From Clostridium simiarum (GTDB lineage Bacteria; Bacillota; Clostridia; Clostridiales; Clostridiaceae), in assembly GCF_018919175.1 (NCBI RefSeq), contig NZ_JAHLQL010000001.1, positions 1,632,837 to 1,696,836 on the forward strand: DNA of 64,000 nucleotides, in the 5' to 3' direction. This document shows positions 51,837 through 60,836 of the stretch, piece by piece. A program made the position numbers and the translations under genes. Each line of letters begins with the position of its first letter. Position 1 is the first letter of the stretch. The notes under the pieces are model-generated. The model made no database searches, had not been told where the DNA came from, and was given only the letters and a program-made list of their open reading frames with translations.

Positions 51837-53462
51837 CTATACCTTTATTCTTTCTACACTTTGTCGCAGTTTGCAAGACATGCTTTCCAGACTTTGTGCC
51901 ATGGAGGTAAGCTCCTCTGAGAATGCAATCTGCTCCTGGGTAGAAGCTGCAATCTGCTGTGAGGATGCAGTAACTTCTGCAGACATATTGGCAACAGAGC
52001 CAACCTTTTGCATAACCTGTTCTTTTACCTTTACCGCAGACTTAAGTTCCGTATTTATATTTTCAATCTGAGGCAGTATTAGTGAAACTTGGCTCAGTAT
52101 GTCCTTAAAGGACTCTATTGTATTTTCAACAGTGTCTACCTGTGATTTCATCTTGTCTGAAACAGAATTTGCCGTTTGTGTGACATCCTTGGTTTCCATG
52201 GTTACATTGCTGACGAGATCAATGATGCTGTTTGATGAGCTTGAAACCTGCTCTGCAAGTATACGAATTTCCTCTGCAACTACAGCAAACCCCTTACCTG
52301 CCTCACCAGATCTTGCAGCTTCAATTGACGCATTCAGAGCAAGCAAGTTGGTCTGTCCAGCCACATTGTTGATTACCGCAGTGATTTCCGTGATTTTTTC
52401 CACGCTTGAATTAAGCGTTGCCAGTTTTTCGATTACATACTTAAAGGCATGTCTTATATCTGAAACAGATTGAACCAGTTCCTCGATCTTCAATGAGCCG
52501 ATATAGGCAGATTCCTTAATTTTTTGGCTTTCACTGGACACATTTCCTACATTAGTGTGGATTATGTCTATGGTATTACCAAACTCACTAAGTAATTCAA
52601 CAGAATCTGTAAGCATGATGCTTTGCTGTGAAACTGAGTCTGCAACTTTACTGGCTGAGTTTGCAACCTCCATGTTTGAACTTGAAACCTCTTGGCTAGA
52701 TGAGGAAAGTACATGTGAAACCTTATCAAGACTTATGGTGCTTTGTTTTATGCTACCAATCATCTCACGTAGTATGTTCATTGTGTTGTTCATGGTTTTA
52801 GCAAGTATGCCAAATTCATCCTTACTTTCAATTCTCATATTTGCGGTCAAATCGCCTGTAGATATCCTATCTAGTGCAATAACAGTATTCTTAATAGGTC
52901 TACTTATCATTTTGGATACTAAATATGCCACTACAATGGCAAAAAATAATGTAAGCAATGCAAAAATCCCAATGCTTTTAATAGTACTTATAACGTTCTT
53001 AATGGTACTATCCATTTTACTAGTGACTGAAATCACACCAATTAGCATGCCATCCTTTTTAACTGGAACAGTGATTGTAAAAAAGTTGTCATCTGAAAAA
53101 TATTCTTGCTTGGAAGAATCCTCTAAAGCTTGCATCACCTCTGAATCGGCATTTGTTCCAACTTTTGATTTGTCTCTGTCAAATATAATCTTTCCACTTG
53201 CTTCAGTCAGCTGTATATTGATAATGGACTCTTCTGAATCAACACTTTTATTTATATATTCCTGCACCTTATCCCTATCATCAACCCCTATAGCTTCGAT
53301 GCTTCGTGCCATCTGATTTACAAATGTATCATTATCAAGCATTTCCCTGCTAAAAATGACCTTAGCACTACCATATCCAACAATTAAAATCATTGCTATC
53401 ATACTTACTGTAGTTACTATTATAAATGCAGCCATAATTTTCTTTCGAATTGAATTTAACAT
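51837..53462 (-). CDS. Methyl-accepting chemotaxis protein with single-Cache-like sensor, 541 aa
   Basis: A membrane segment (about 9-31), an extracellular sensor of about 130 residues (with [20 protein letters not shown] and [20 protein letters not shown], Cache-like), a second membrane segment (about 165-187), a HAMP linker (to about 240) and the signalling coiled coil. The tip is [20 protein letters not shown] with [15 protein letters not shown] following. [18 protein letters not shown] resembles sensors for small metabolites; ligand unknown. The gene is monocistronic, and its DNA is noticeably richer in G and C than the nearby genes, which hints at acquisition. Confidence 0.95.
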   Translation of the reverse strand: MLNSIRKKIMAAFIIVTTVSMIAMILIVGYGSAKVIFSREMLDNDTFVNQMARSIEAIGVDDRDKVQEYINKSVDSEESIINIQLTEASGKIIFDRDKSKVGTNADSEVMQALEDSSKQEYFSDDNFFTITVPVKKDGMLIGVISVTSKMDSTIKNVISTIKSIGIFALLTLFFAIVVAYLVSKMISRPIKNTVIALDRISTGDLTANMRIESKDEFGILAKTMNNTMNILREMIGSIKQSTISLDKVSHVLSSSSQEVSSSNMEVANSASKVADSVSQQSIMLTDSVELLSEFGNTIDIIHTNVGNVSSESQKIKESAYIGSLKIEELVQSVSDIRHAFKYVIEKLATLNSSVEKITEITAVINNVAGQTNLLALNASIEAARSGEAGKGFAVVAEEIRILAEQVSSSSNSIIDLVSNVTMETKDVTQTANSVSDKMKSQVDTVENTIESFKDILSQVSLILPQIENINTELKSAVKVKEQVMQKVGSVANMSAEVTASSQQIAASTQEQIAFSEELTSMAQSLESMSCKLRQSVERIKV

Positions 53463-53700
53463 CTTTATGTCACCTCTAATTTATGGTTTAGAATAAAATG
53501 TTTATAGAAAAAATACTTCATAGGTAAGATTTACGATTTCGTTTTATCAGATTGGGATTATACTTATACTTTCTGCATGCAACACACCGTAACATTAAAC
53601 GATTCGTTACCTAATAACAATGTCTTCCATAAGATCAATCTCCTCTCAAAGTATTATATAATAAATGATTTGTTTAGCTTTTAAATTCTCCCTTTATTTT

Positions 53701-53723
53701 GATACATTCATTCGGTATGTATC
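53701..53723. promoter_or_regulatory. Second TetR-type dyad GATACAT..ATGTATC
   Basis: GATACAT and ATGTATC flank a 9-base centre that includes CGGT. Its GGTATGTAT half is the same as in the operator at 54435-54461. It lies between the TetR terminator and the chemoreceptor gene, 240 bases upstream of the latter's start. Confidence 0.45.
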
Positions 53724-53730
53724 TTGCTAT

Positions 53731-53772
53731 AAAAAAATAGCTATTATAATAAGCAATATAAAATAGCTATTT
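53731..53772 (-). terminator. Rho-independent terminator of the TetR gene
   Basis: AAATAGCTATT pairs perfectly with AATAGCTATTT and is followed by T7 on the minus strand, directly after the TetR stop codon. Confidence 0.88.
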
Positions 53773-53778
53773 CTCATT

Positions 53779-54417
53779 TTATGAAAGGGAATATAATACA
53801 TTTATTGATTGAATGATCTCTTCTGAAAAAATAGGAACACCCATTGTATCTAAAAGATCTTTCATAAATACAATAATATTATTCAACTCCTCTGATGTCC
53901 ATGAGTATATCCAGGGATTTATCCAAACGTTAAAAAACAATAAAATCATTTGTGACAATTCATGAGGTTGTGCTATACATATAGTGCCATCTTTTATACA
54001 TTCTTCTACTATATCCGTTAAAATATCGGAAGCTACACCTAAAGTATCACGCATATAAAGTGCTAATAATTGAGGATTTTTCTGAAGTGGTGGAATTTTT
54101 CTGTTACTTGCTTCTTTTTGCGTTGATGTAATTAATAATAAAAAAGCCTCACGCAACTTATCTATTCCAGATAAAGCACTATCATTAACAATTTCTTTTA
54201 GACTTCCAAGTCCTTGTTCAATAATACGTTTATTTACTGCATCCATAATCTCTTCTTTGGATTTAAAGTGATGATAAATAGCACCTTTACTTAGATCTCC
54301 CAACTCATTTGTTATATCCTGAATGGTTGTGTTTTCATAGCCCTTTGACATAAATAGTTTCGTTGATGTATCAATGATTCGGTTTTCTGTTATTTCAGGA
54401 TACTTATTCCGCGCCAA
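53779..54417 (-). CDS. TetR/AcrR-family transcriptional regulator, 212 aa
   Basis: The HTH occupies residues about 8-55 (NRIIDTSTKLFMSKGYENTT, IQDITNELGDLSKGAIYHHF) and a helical ligand domain follows. The longest frame begins with ATG at 54432, but that codon is part of GGAGGTG. A TTG at 54417 lies seven bases downstream of GGAGGTG and is the likely start. The gene is monocistronic, with an operator over its -10 box. The regulated effector is not adjacent, since upstream lies only a kinase relic; it may have been lost. Confidence 0.88.
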   Translation of the reverse strand: MARNKYPEITENRIIDTSTKLFMSKGYENTTIQDITNELGDLSKGAIYHHFKSKEEIMDAVNKRIIEQGLGSLKEIVNDSALSGIDKLREAFLLLITSTQKEASNRKIPPLQKNPQLLALYMRDTLGVASDILTDIVEECIKDGTICIAQPHELSQMILLFFNVWINPWIYSWTSEELNNIIVFMKDLLDTMGVPIFSEEIIQSINVLYSLS

Positions 54418-54434
54418 ATATTTCACCTCCATTT

Positions 54435-54485
54435 AACATACATACTATTGGTATGTATGTTATCAGTTAAATTATTTGTTGTCAA
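54435..54485 (-). promoter_or_regulatory. TetR gene promoter overlapped by a perfect 11-bp inverted repeat
   Basis: Minus strand TTGACA (54485-54480), 17-base spacer, TAACAT (54462-54457). The operator AACATACATAC-TATTG-GTATGTATGTT (54435-54461) covers the -10 box and the transcript start, a textbook autorepression layout. Confidence 0.82.
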
Positions 54486-54527
54486 GAAACATTTCTCTAT
54501 ACCACAACTCATCATCAGACTCACAGT

Positions 54528-54776
54528 TTAAAGGTAATCAAAACTAGTTTTTAACCAGATAAAGTTTAGGATTTCTTTATTGGAGTATTTCACTGCATTA
54601 ACCAATATTTGTGTTAAAATAAACTGAAGTGTCTTTTTATCCCATACAATTGGGACATCTTCCACATGAGAAATAACTGTAACTTCTTTTTCTTCAAGTA
54701 ATGCTTGGAGTTCTAACCCTACATCTTCACAGCAAAGATTCAATGACACACTCTGTAAGCAGTAGTCAATATGAGA
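54528..54776 (-). pseudogene. Sensor histidine kinase fragment (BceS/GraS-like)
   Basis: The minus strand encodes SHIDYCLQSVSLNLCCEDVG, continuing LELQALLEEKEV and WDKKTLQFILTQILVNAVKY before a frame that loses similarity. This corresponds to the linker and N-box of a BceS-type intramembrane-sensing kinase (QxxxNAxKYS). The HisKA domain, the rest of the ATPase domain and the partner genes are absent. It is a decayed remnant of a peptide-antibiotic sensing system. An open frame from GTG at 54749 exists but would not give a functional kinase. Confidence 0.7.
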
Positions 54777-54871
54777 TCACTGTAATCTTGCATAAGTTTA
54801 TTGATTGCATTTTCGTATCATCTAATATCTCATTCTACGAAAATGATACTTTGAAAAACCTTTAATATCTG

Positions 54872-56062
54872 CTAACTTTGCTTATCCCCATTTAGTATTT
54901 CCTTTTTACTAACCATCTTGAAGAAGTGGTGCCCACAAATTGTACAACCGTCAGCTTTTAATTCTTCTATTGTACTGTAAGTATCTTCCAAGCTAACATA
55001 ATGTATGGTATTACAGTTCTTGCAAATGTATTTCCGACGAGTTTTTCTTATTTCACCTGTGTATATTGGAATATCAAATTTTTCTCCCATAATTGGTGAT
55101 CTTGCAGCTGAGGTTGTCTTCAATAAAAGTATTTGACTGCTATTTCCTAAAATACCTGCGCCTTCATAACGATTAAACTGGGGTATAATTCTTAATGCAG
55201 ATAATCCTAATTCGATAAACATCTTATGAATTTTCAACATTTCTTCTTGTGATTTATGAGCGTAGGATAAAAACACATTCAAAGAAACAGAATCTTTTAG
55301 ACACTCTAATCCTCTCGATAAGAATAACTTCATTCCTGCTAATGTATACGGAGGGTCTGTGTAAAAGCAGTCCATTTTATTAAGATACTCCTTGGGAATT
55401 GAGTCACGTAAATCAATATTGTAGCAATTAATAGGTAAGTCATATAGTTTTGCAATTTCACAAATATAGTCTAATATTCTTTGATCACTGTCTAAAACAT
55501 AGATTTTGGTTTTGCATAAATTCATATTGCCGTCATATAAAGTATGTAGCAGCATTCCTATGGAAACGCTGATCAAATCATCATCACCAACACAGAGAAT
55601 GTTTTTTCCAATCAAACAATTATTTTCAAGACATAATAAAGCTCTTTTTATAGCAGTTTCCAGAGTGCATTTGGATTGGTCAACAGATACCTCCACTTTT
55701 GGCCTGTCCTCAAAGATATCATTAAGATTTAATGATAATAGCTCCGTTGCCTTACTAATATGATCAAGACTTAATGTTTTATATAATTTTACATTGATTC
55801 CTTTATACCCTAATTCGTTTTCAACAAATTGCTTCCCCTTAAGGCTCAAGTGAATACCAGATGATTTTTCTAAAAGCTCAAGTTTCAAAGCTTCATTTTT
55901 TATTGCCGTTACCAAAGGAACAGGAATATTATTTAGTATGGCATAGTCCTTGCTAGTACCCCCACGGGCAAAATAGAAGTCAATCAATAATTTCTCTATG
56001 GCCTGCCGCCCTTCTTGAATTTTTACATTTTTGTAAATTATATCTATATAGTTATTTTTCAT
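54872..56062 (-). CDS. BpsA-like (DUF43) aminopropyltransferase family protein with C-terminal zinc ribbon, 396 aa
   Basis: An N-terminal winged-helix-like part (about 1-90) precedes a Rossmann domain with NILCVGDDDLISVSIG and FYTDPPYTLAGMKLFLSRGL, the motifs of branched-chain polyamine synthase BpsA (N4-bis(aminopropyl)spermidine synthase). Bacterial relatives may use other acceptors. The C-terminus adds a zinc-ribbon-like segment, CKNCNT and CTICGHHF. Most of the acid-rich active-site features are preserved. The neighbouring agmatine deiminase also concerns polyamines, but the genes are not in one operon. The ATG at 56062 lacks a strong ribosome site; a weak AAGGTAT lies upstream. Confidence 0.78.
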   Translation of the reverse strand: MKNNYIDIIYKNVKIQEGRQAIEKLLIDFYFARGGTSKDYAILNNIPVPLVTAIKNEALKLELLEKSSGIHLSLKGKQFVENELGYKGINVKLYKTLSLDHISKATELLSLNLNDIFEDRPKVEVSVDQSKCTLETAIKRALLCLENNCLIGKNILCVGDDDLISVSIGMLLHTLYDGNMNLCKTKIYVLDSDQRILDYICEIAKLYDLPINCYNIDLRDSIPKEYLNKMDCFYTDPPYTLAGMKLFLSRGLECLKDSVSLNVFLSYAHKSQEEMLKIHKMFIELGLSALRIIPQFNRYEGAGILGNSSQILLLKTTSAARSPIMGEKFDIPIYTGEIRKTRRKYICKNCNTIHYVSLEDTYSTIEELKADGCTICGHHFFKMVSKKEILNGDKQS

Positions 56063-56578
56063 TATTACACCTATACCTTTTATAATTCTTTTTTAACAGT
56101 ACTATTACCCAAAATCAATATTGTTGCTTCACTGTCGTACTGTATTGCAACGCTATCTTTTAATAAATACATCCATCATATCCATGGTTTCCTTATGAAT
56201 TTAGTAGCTACTACAATATTTTATTAACTGGAAGTATTTATATAAAGGCTTTAGTCATTTCCATTATAACCGATAACCTGCATATAACATGTCTACTCTT
56301 TGTTTGACAATCGAATAGGAGTATTCCTGTTAATCGAGTAGCTGACTTTCCACAGCACTGTACACACTGTTTGCTATCCATTATAGTAATTTTTCTCAAT
56401 GAATCCCAAGTCTTGATTACCTTTGTCTTGGTAAAACCTAAATCTAAGAAATTTTATCTTAACCTCGTCAACAAACACTTTAGAATTACCTTATATTTTG
56501 CTTTACTGTATGTGTTTTGTTTACCTATACACTGCCCTTGGACCTTTAGATCTTAAATTACGCTATGTTGGCCCCACG
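56063..56578. other. Gene-poor gap, one possible 47-aa cysteine-rich frame
   Basis: No supported gene. On the minus strand 56381-56238 an ATG opens 47 codons beginning MDSKQCVQCCGKSATRLTGI, with a CxxC pair, but only a weak ribosome site precedes it. It might be a fragment of a larger zinc-binding protein. Confidence 0.3.
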
Positions 56579-56616
56579 AAAAAAAGCCACATAGGAAAGT
56601 TTCCCATGTGGCTTTT
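56579..56616 (-). terminator. Rho-independent terminator of the CD3324-type gene
   Basis: AAAAGCCACAT pairs with ATGTGGCTTTT, with GGAAA/TTTCC inside, and T7 follows on the minus strand. Confidence 0.9.
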
Positions 56617-56623
56617 ATTAAAA

Positions 56624-56899
56624 TTATAAACCAGATTTTATTTTATTAATAATTTTATATATGGTTTTTGGAGATAGATAATACATTGGTGCAAGTTCTT
56701 TTACAGAAATCCCATTGTTATATTTTTTAAAAATCTCAATGTTTCTCTTACTAATTACTTCCTTGCTTCTATTAACTTCCCCCCACATTTTTTGATTACC
56801 TTCTTTGCGGGGAATATAAACGTATTGTCCATCAACATAGTTTTGTATCTCGTTTAACAATTTAGCTGGAAATATTTTGTTAGCTTGTTTGTAGCCCAT
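56624..56899 (-). CDS. CD3324-family HTH protein, 91 aa
   Basis: The protein opens with a family-typical segment, KQANKIFPAKLLNEIQNYVD then YVYIPRKEG, and ends with a helix-turn-helix (GISVKELAPMYYLSPKTIYK). This is the layout of the clostridial CD3324 family, related to Mor-type activators, which are probable DNA-binding proteins of unknown role. It stands alone between a terminator and a 12-bp inverted repeat. GGAGGG precedes the ATG. Confidence 0.85.
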   Translation of the reverse strand: MGYKQANKIFPAKLLNEIQNYVDGQYVYIPRKEGNQKMWGEVNRSKEVISKRNIEIFKKYNNGISVKELAPMYYLSPKTIYKIINKIKSGL

Positions 56900-56930
56900 T
56901 ATGCTCCCTCCTAAAGTTTCTTAGGTTCGA

Positions 56931-56974
56931 GCAAAGGCTATTTCATTCATTCAGCTGTATGCAATAGCCTTTGC
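56931..56974. repeat. GCAAAGGCTATT/AATAGCCTTTGC inverted repeat
   Basis: Perfect 12-base arms around a 20-base centre, 32 bases upstream of the CD3324-type start codon. It could be an operator for that protein or a leader hairpin. Confidence 0.5.
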
Positions 56975-57105
56975 TATGCATAACGCACCGAGGAAAATGT
57001 ACTCAACATGCTGATAGTGCACCCCTTTCGTTACTTATTATGTAAGTATATTATTGTTTTATTATAATGTCAATCTGAGTTACTGAGTTCATTGACATAG
57101 CTTAA

Positions 57106-57348
57106 TTCAATTATTATGAACATAGCCAGGACCTATATGTTGATAAAGGAGGTGCTACTATCCCATTCATTTATTTTCTGGGGTTCAAATACACTACGCT
57201 CAATTTAAAACTGATAAAGTTATATACTATTTCGCAGGTTGCTTGGAGGGATTACCAATGGGAGGGCAAAGGGCATTCATCTGATAGATTTAGTAATGGA
57301 TTCCCTGCAGGAGATAAAATGAGTAAAGAAATACCCGCAAGAGTTTAA
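57106..57348 (+). pseudogene. 3' remnant of an unrecognised gene
   Basis: The plus strand is open for 80 codons after a stop, with no start codon near its head. The translation is coding-like, with EHSQDLYVDKGGATIPFIYF at the start and WRDYQWEGKGHSSDRFSNGF near the end, closing in PAGDKMSKEIPARV. It looks like the C-terminus of a protein that lost its 5' part. I do not recognise the family. The gap 56975-57105 upstream holds no frame that continues it. Confidence 0.4.
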
Positions 57349-57398
57349 TCTCTTTTTATACTCAATTAGAATATCTGTACGGCCACTTGCACTCATAA

Positions 57399-57968
57399 TC
57401 ATTTCTCATTTTCCTTTTTAGCAAAAAGCTTACCATACTGTGTAGGAGACATATCTACTAAACGTCGAAAAAGATTGTAAAATGTTGAGAGACTACCAAA
57501 TCCACATTGCAAGGCAATGGATAGAATTGTATCCTGTGAATTCGCCAAAAGCTCCTTTGCCTTTTCAATGCGCAGCTTATTAATATATTGCACTGGAGTC
57601 ATGCCTAACTGATCTTGAAATAACCGAATCAAGCTGTTTCTGCTAATACCAAGTCCGACAATCTCCTCTTTAAGCTGTTTTGGATCAGTATAAAATTTAT
57701 CTATTACCTTTTTAATTTTTTCCACAGTCTCCCTTTTGGGTTCAAATTCTAAAAGATCCGGTCTGCACCGCTTACAAGGGCGAAATCCAGCAGCATGAGC
57801 TTGCTCTGCCCTATCAAAAAATACCACATGATCTCTTTTGGGACTTTTGGATTTACATGATGGTCGACAGAAAATTCCAGTTGTTTTCACTCCATAAAAA
57901 AACTGGCCGTCATAGGATGAATCACAATCAATAACAACCTTCCATTTTTCTTCATCGATAAGTAGCAT
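57399..57968 (-). CDS. adaA: AdaA-type methylphosphotriester-DNA methyltransferase and AraC-type activator, 189 aa
   Basis: Residues about 10-75 (counting from the ATG) are the Ada zinc domain with four cysteines, in GIFCRPSCKSKSP and FRPCKRCRPD; the first accepts methyl groups from phosphotriesters. Residues about 85-185 are an AraC-type HTH (LGISRNSLIRLFQDQLGMTP, GFGSLSTFYNLFRRLVDMSP). Methylation turns it into an activator of repair genes. A GTG at 57977 extends the frame, but AAGGTG lies six bases before the ATG at 57968. It follows the methyltransferase gene by 65 bases. G+C is higher than in the surroundings. Confidence 0.93.
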   Translation of the reverse strand: MLLIDEEKWKVVIDCDSSYDGQFFYGVKTTGIFCRPSCKSKSPKRDHVVFFDRAEQAHAAGFRPCKRCRPDLLEFEPKRETVEKIKKVIDKFYTDPKQLKEEIVGLGISRNSLIRLFQDQLGMTPVQYINKLRIEKAKELLANSQDTILSIALQCGFGSLSTFYNLFRRLVDMSPTQYGKLFAKKENEK

Positions 57969-58033
57969 GTATATCACCTTCTTTTTTATTAAGGTAATTT
58001 AATTCTGTACTGCCATATTCAAAATGCTTTGTT

Positions 58034-58507
58034 TTAACTGTTTGCATTGGTCTTTTCCATCTCCAATAGTTTTTCTTTAACCTCAAGTCCCGCAGCGTAG
58101 CCTACAAGCTTTCCGTCTGTACCTATAACCCGATGGCATGGTGTAATAATTAAAATCGGATTTTTGTTGTTGGCTGCACCTACTGCACGGGACGCTTCTG
58201 GGTTTCCCATGGCCTCTGCCACCTGCTTGTAGGTACGAGTTTCACCATAGGGTATAGCCCGCAGAGTAGCCCATACAGTTTGCTGAAAATCAGTACCTTC
58301 CAGTGCAAGGGGTAGGTCAAAGGACTTAAGTTTACCATCAAGATATTCCTCCAGTTGACGTGCTGCTTCCTTTAGTAATGGGGTTTCCTGCTCCACGCAG
58401 TCTGTGGACTTATGTTCTTTGCCAAAGAAGAGTTCAGCAATTGCACCGTTTTTTTCCACAATACCAATCAAACCGAGGAATGTGGGATAGAATGCAATGT
58501 TTTTCAT
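58034..58507 (-). CDS. ogt: Methylated-DNA-protein-cysteine methyltransferase (Ogt/AdaB), 157 aa
   Basis: The catalytic motif ILIITPCHRVIGTDGKLVGY contains the alkyl-accepting cysteine. FQQTVWATLRAIPYGETRTY and AVGAANNKNP are the DNA-binding and active-site supports. It repairs O6-methylguanine by suicidal transfer. It lies upstream of the AdaA gene on the same strand and is likely the first gene of an adaptive-response operon split in two proteins, in contrast to the fused Ada of enteric bacteria. GGAGG lies 9 bases ahead of the ATG. Confidence 0.95.
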   Translation of the reverse strand: MKNIAFYPTFLGLIGIVEKNGAIAELFFGKEHKSTDCVEQETPLLKEAARQLEEYLDGKLKSFDLPLALEGTDFQQTVWATLRAIPYGETRTYKQVAEAMGNPEASRAVGAANNKNPILIITPCHRVIGTDGKLVGYAAGLEVKEKLLEMEKTNANS

Positions 58508-58593
58508 ATGAATAACCTCCTCCTTTTATTATATCTTTAGTATACATTTATTTTATCTAGTATGTCTTCCGAAATTTCACCATTCAATTTTCA

Positions 58594-60012
58594 TTATGGT
58601 AATGCACTGAACCATGCGGATTTTAGCAATGCAATACCTTCTCGTATCTGCTGTTCACTCAGTAAGCTGTATCCTGCAAATATAATATTTCGAGGACAAT
58701 CATTCCTGTGATTCCAAAATGGAATCATAGAATATACTTTGACTCCGACTTTTTCTGCCTGTTTAATAAGCCACTCTTCTTCTTTACCATCTGGAAACTC
58801 CAAAATGAAATGTAACCCCGCCCCACGACCATGTAAGATTACTTTTCTACCGAAAATTTTCGTTGCTTCCTGTACAAATACATCATGACGCCTTTTGTAG
58901 GTGAGGCACATTTTTCGAACATGAATCTCATAGTTTCCATCCCTCATATATGCGCCTAAAACACGTTGTGTCAACCACGATGCAGGAGAATTGTAGGAAT
59001 GGAACATACTATAATACCTTGCGAGCAACTGTACTGGTAGCACCATATAATTCACTCTCAGTGAAGGAGAAAGGGACTTTGAAAAAGTTCCTATATAAAT
59101 AGTACGATCTTCAGTGTCTAGAGAATGAAGGGCTGGCACTGGATTGGCATCATATCTAAGTTCACTGTCATAATCATCCTCAATGACATAGGCATCGCTG
59201 TCAATTGCCCAATTAAGGAGTTCCTTACGCTGAAATATTGGCATCACAGTTCCATAAGGAAATTGATGTGAAGGCGTTACATAAGCAGCACATGCACCAG
59301 AACCATGAATGGATGAGAGGATAAGTCCATCTTTATTAGCTGGTATGGGATACAAATTATAATTGTTGTTGATAAATACATCCCTTGCTCCATTATATCC
59401 TGGTTCCTCCATTGCAATAGTGTTATTTTCTTTACGTAAAATCTTGCACAAAATATCTAAGGAATAGTGTAGCCCAGATCCGATGATAATTTGTTCTTCA
59501 CAGCAAACCATCCCCCTTGACCTGTGCAGATATTTTTTGATCTCTTGTCTTAATAACAGATCACCCTGCTTATCTGGATATTGATTAACTACATCTTTTT
59601 GTGGTGATAACAGAATTTGAGAGGTATATTTCCGCCATAACTTGAAAGGAAATTGCTCATAAGTAAGACCGCCGTACTGAAAATCATATAGACTTACAGG
59701 TTGCTTCAATTCTGATCTTTCAACAGATAAAGAATTTGTATCCTGTAGTACATAATTTCTTTCCATAACTTTATTTGAGGCGTCTAGAACGAAAAACCCT
59801 GACCCATGTCTTGCTTGAATATATCCCTCCACAGCCAGCTGAGTATAAGCCTGACTGACAGTATTGCGCCCAATACCCAATGTTTGGGCTAGTGTACGAA
59901 TACCTGGAAGCCGTTCTCCATGTACAATATTTTCTTGCTCAATATCATCTTTGATCTGACGGTAGATCTGAAGATACATTGGATCATTTGAATTTTCTTG
60001 AATATAAATCAT
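58594..60012 (-). CDS. MocR-family (GntR/aminotransferase) regulator, 472 aa
   Basis: A GntR winged helix (about 10-75, LPGIRTLAQTLGIGRNTVSQ) is fused to a class I aminotransferase-like domain. VIEDDYDSELRYD and the PLP lysine segment YIGTFSKSLSPSLRVNYMVL are intact, so it should bind PLP. MocR proteins such as PdxR and GabR sense PLP or an amine adduct. The divergent gene encodes a flavin/PNPOx-fold protein, a common partner, and three AGTGTAYC-type half-sites lie between them. Start: ATG at 60012, with a weak AAGGATGG upstream. Confidence 0.93.
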   Translation of the reverse strand: MIYIQENSNDPMYLQIYRQIKDDIEQENIVHGERLPGIRTLAQTLGIGRNTVSQAYTQLAVEGYIQARHGSGFFVLDASNKVMERNYVLQDTNSLSVERSELKQPVSLYDFQYGGLTYEQFPFKLWRKYTSQILLSPQKDVVNQYPDKQGDLLLRQEIKKYLHRSRGMVCCEEQIIIGSGLHYSLDILCKILRKENNTIAMEEPGYNGARDVFINNNYNLYPIPANKDGLILSSIHGSGACAAYVTPSHQFPYGTVMPIFQRKELLNWAIDSDAYVIEDDYDSELRYDANPVPALHSLDTEDRTIYIGTFSKSLSPSLRVNYMVLPVQLLARYYSMFHSYNSPASWLTQRVLGAYMRDGNYEIHVRKMCLTYKRRHDVFVQEATKIFGRKVILHGRGAGLHFILEFPDGKEEEWLIKQAEKVGVKVYSMIPFWNHRNDCPRNIIFAGYSLLSEQQIREGIALLKSAWFSALP

Positions 60013-60036
60013 AGAATTATAACCATCCTTATACTA

Positions 60037-60087
60037 AAGTGTACCCTATATCATATCACATTAGTGTATCTTTTAATAGGTTCACTT
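60037..60087. promoter_or_regulatory. Direct and inverted half-sites between MocR and flavoprotein genes
   Basis: AAGTGTACC (60037-60045), TTAGTGTATC (60061-60070) and the inverted GGTTCACTT (60079-60087) lie in the divergent promoter region. Two direct repeats plus one inverted copy is the layout seen at known MocR operators. Confidence 0.6.
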
Positions 60088-60173
60088 ATATGATACGATA
60101 TATTTAATCCTATGCCAAGTAGGTATATATCTTGAGTAAAACAAATTTATATAATTAGGAGGATGATGAAATT

Positions 60174-60647
60174 ATGCAATATAGAATGAAGAAGTTTCAA
60201 TTAACATTGGAACAAATTGACCAGTTACTTCATCGTGCAGATACTGGACGATTCGCTACCATCAATGAGAATGGGTATCCATATGTCATTGCCATGCACT
60301 TTGTTTATTACAATAACAAAATTTATATGCATGGTCTTCCAAAGGGTCAAAAAATCGATAATATAAATCGAAATTCCAAAGTATGCTTTGAGGTTGATGA
60401 ATTGTTTGGTCTCTTAACCGATAATATCAAGAACGCCTGTGATACTGAGGCAGAGTACAATAGTGTTGTGATTCTTGGAAATGTTTCGTTGCTTCAGGAC
60501 TTGGATTATAAACGCGAAGTGTTGAATAGGTTGGTTGAGAAGTACACGCCACAATTTGCTGGGAAAGAGCTTCCGGATAACATGATTAAGGGTACTGCTG
60601 TAATTGAGATTGATATAGTAGAATGTACAGGAAAATATCATAAATAG
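60174..60647 (+). CDS. Pyridoxamine 5'-phosphate oxidase-fold flavoprotein (NimA-like), 157 aa
   Basis: Features are TGRFATINENGYPYVIAMHF near the start, YNNKIYMHGLPKGQKIDNI, KVCFEVDE and ILGNVSLLQDLDYKREVLNR: the split beta-barrel of flavin-binding PNPOx-like proteins, closest to the nitroimidazole-resistance NimA type. It could reduce nitro compounds or act on flavin. True PNPOx active-site Arg/His residues were not clearly found. AGGAGGATG lies before the start codon, and a terminator follows. The divergent MocR regulator is its likely controller. Confidence 0.88.
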   Translation: MQYRMKKFQLTLEQIDQLLHRADTGRFATINENGYPYVIAMHFVYYNNKIYMHGLPKGQKIDNINRNSKVCFEVDELFGLLTDNIKNACDTEAEYNSVVILGNVSLLQDLDYKREVLNRLVEKYTPQFAGKELPDNMIKGTAVIEIDIVECTGKYHK

Positions 60648-60713
60648 AGCAAAAGGTGAACTTATTTTATTTAATTGCCGTAAAATCCAAATATGATTTC
60701 TCCAATAGAATTT

Positions 60714-60743
60714 ATCCCGCTTTTTATTGCGGGATGTTTTTTT
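60714..60743 (+). terminator. Rho-independent terminator of the flavoprotein gene
   Basis: ATCCCGC pairs with GCGGGAT around TTTTTATT and is followed by GTTTTTTT. Confidence 0.9.
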
Positions 60744-60836
60744 ATTAACGCATTTTAAGATTAGAAAATGGTGTTAGCATAAACTATATCAACAACACCA
60801 TTTATTTCTTTCACTTGTCTACTTTTAGTAAAAAGA

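Noticed and set aside
52555..53316. 253-codon plus-strand frame within the second chemoreceptor gene
   Set aside because: Antisense to a clear chemoreceptor; rich in Met, Leu and Ser as expected from a mirrored coiled coil.
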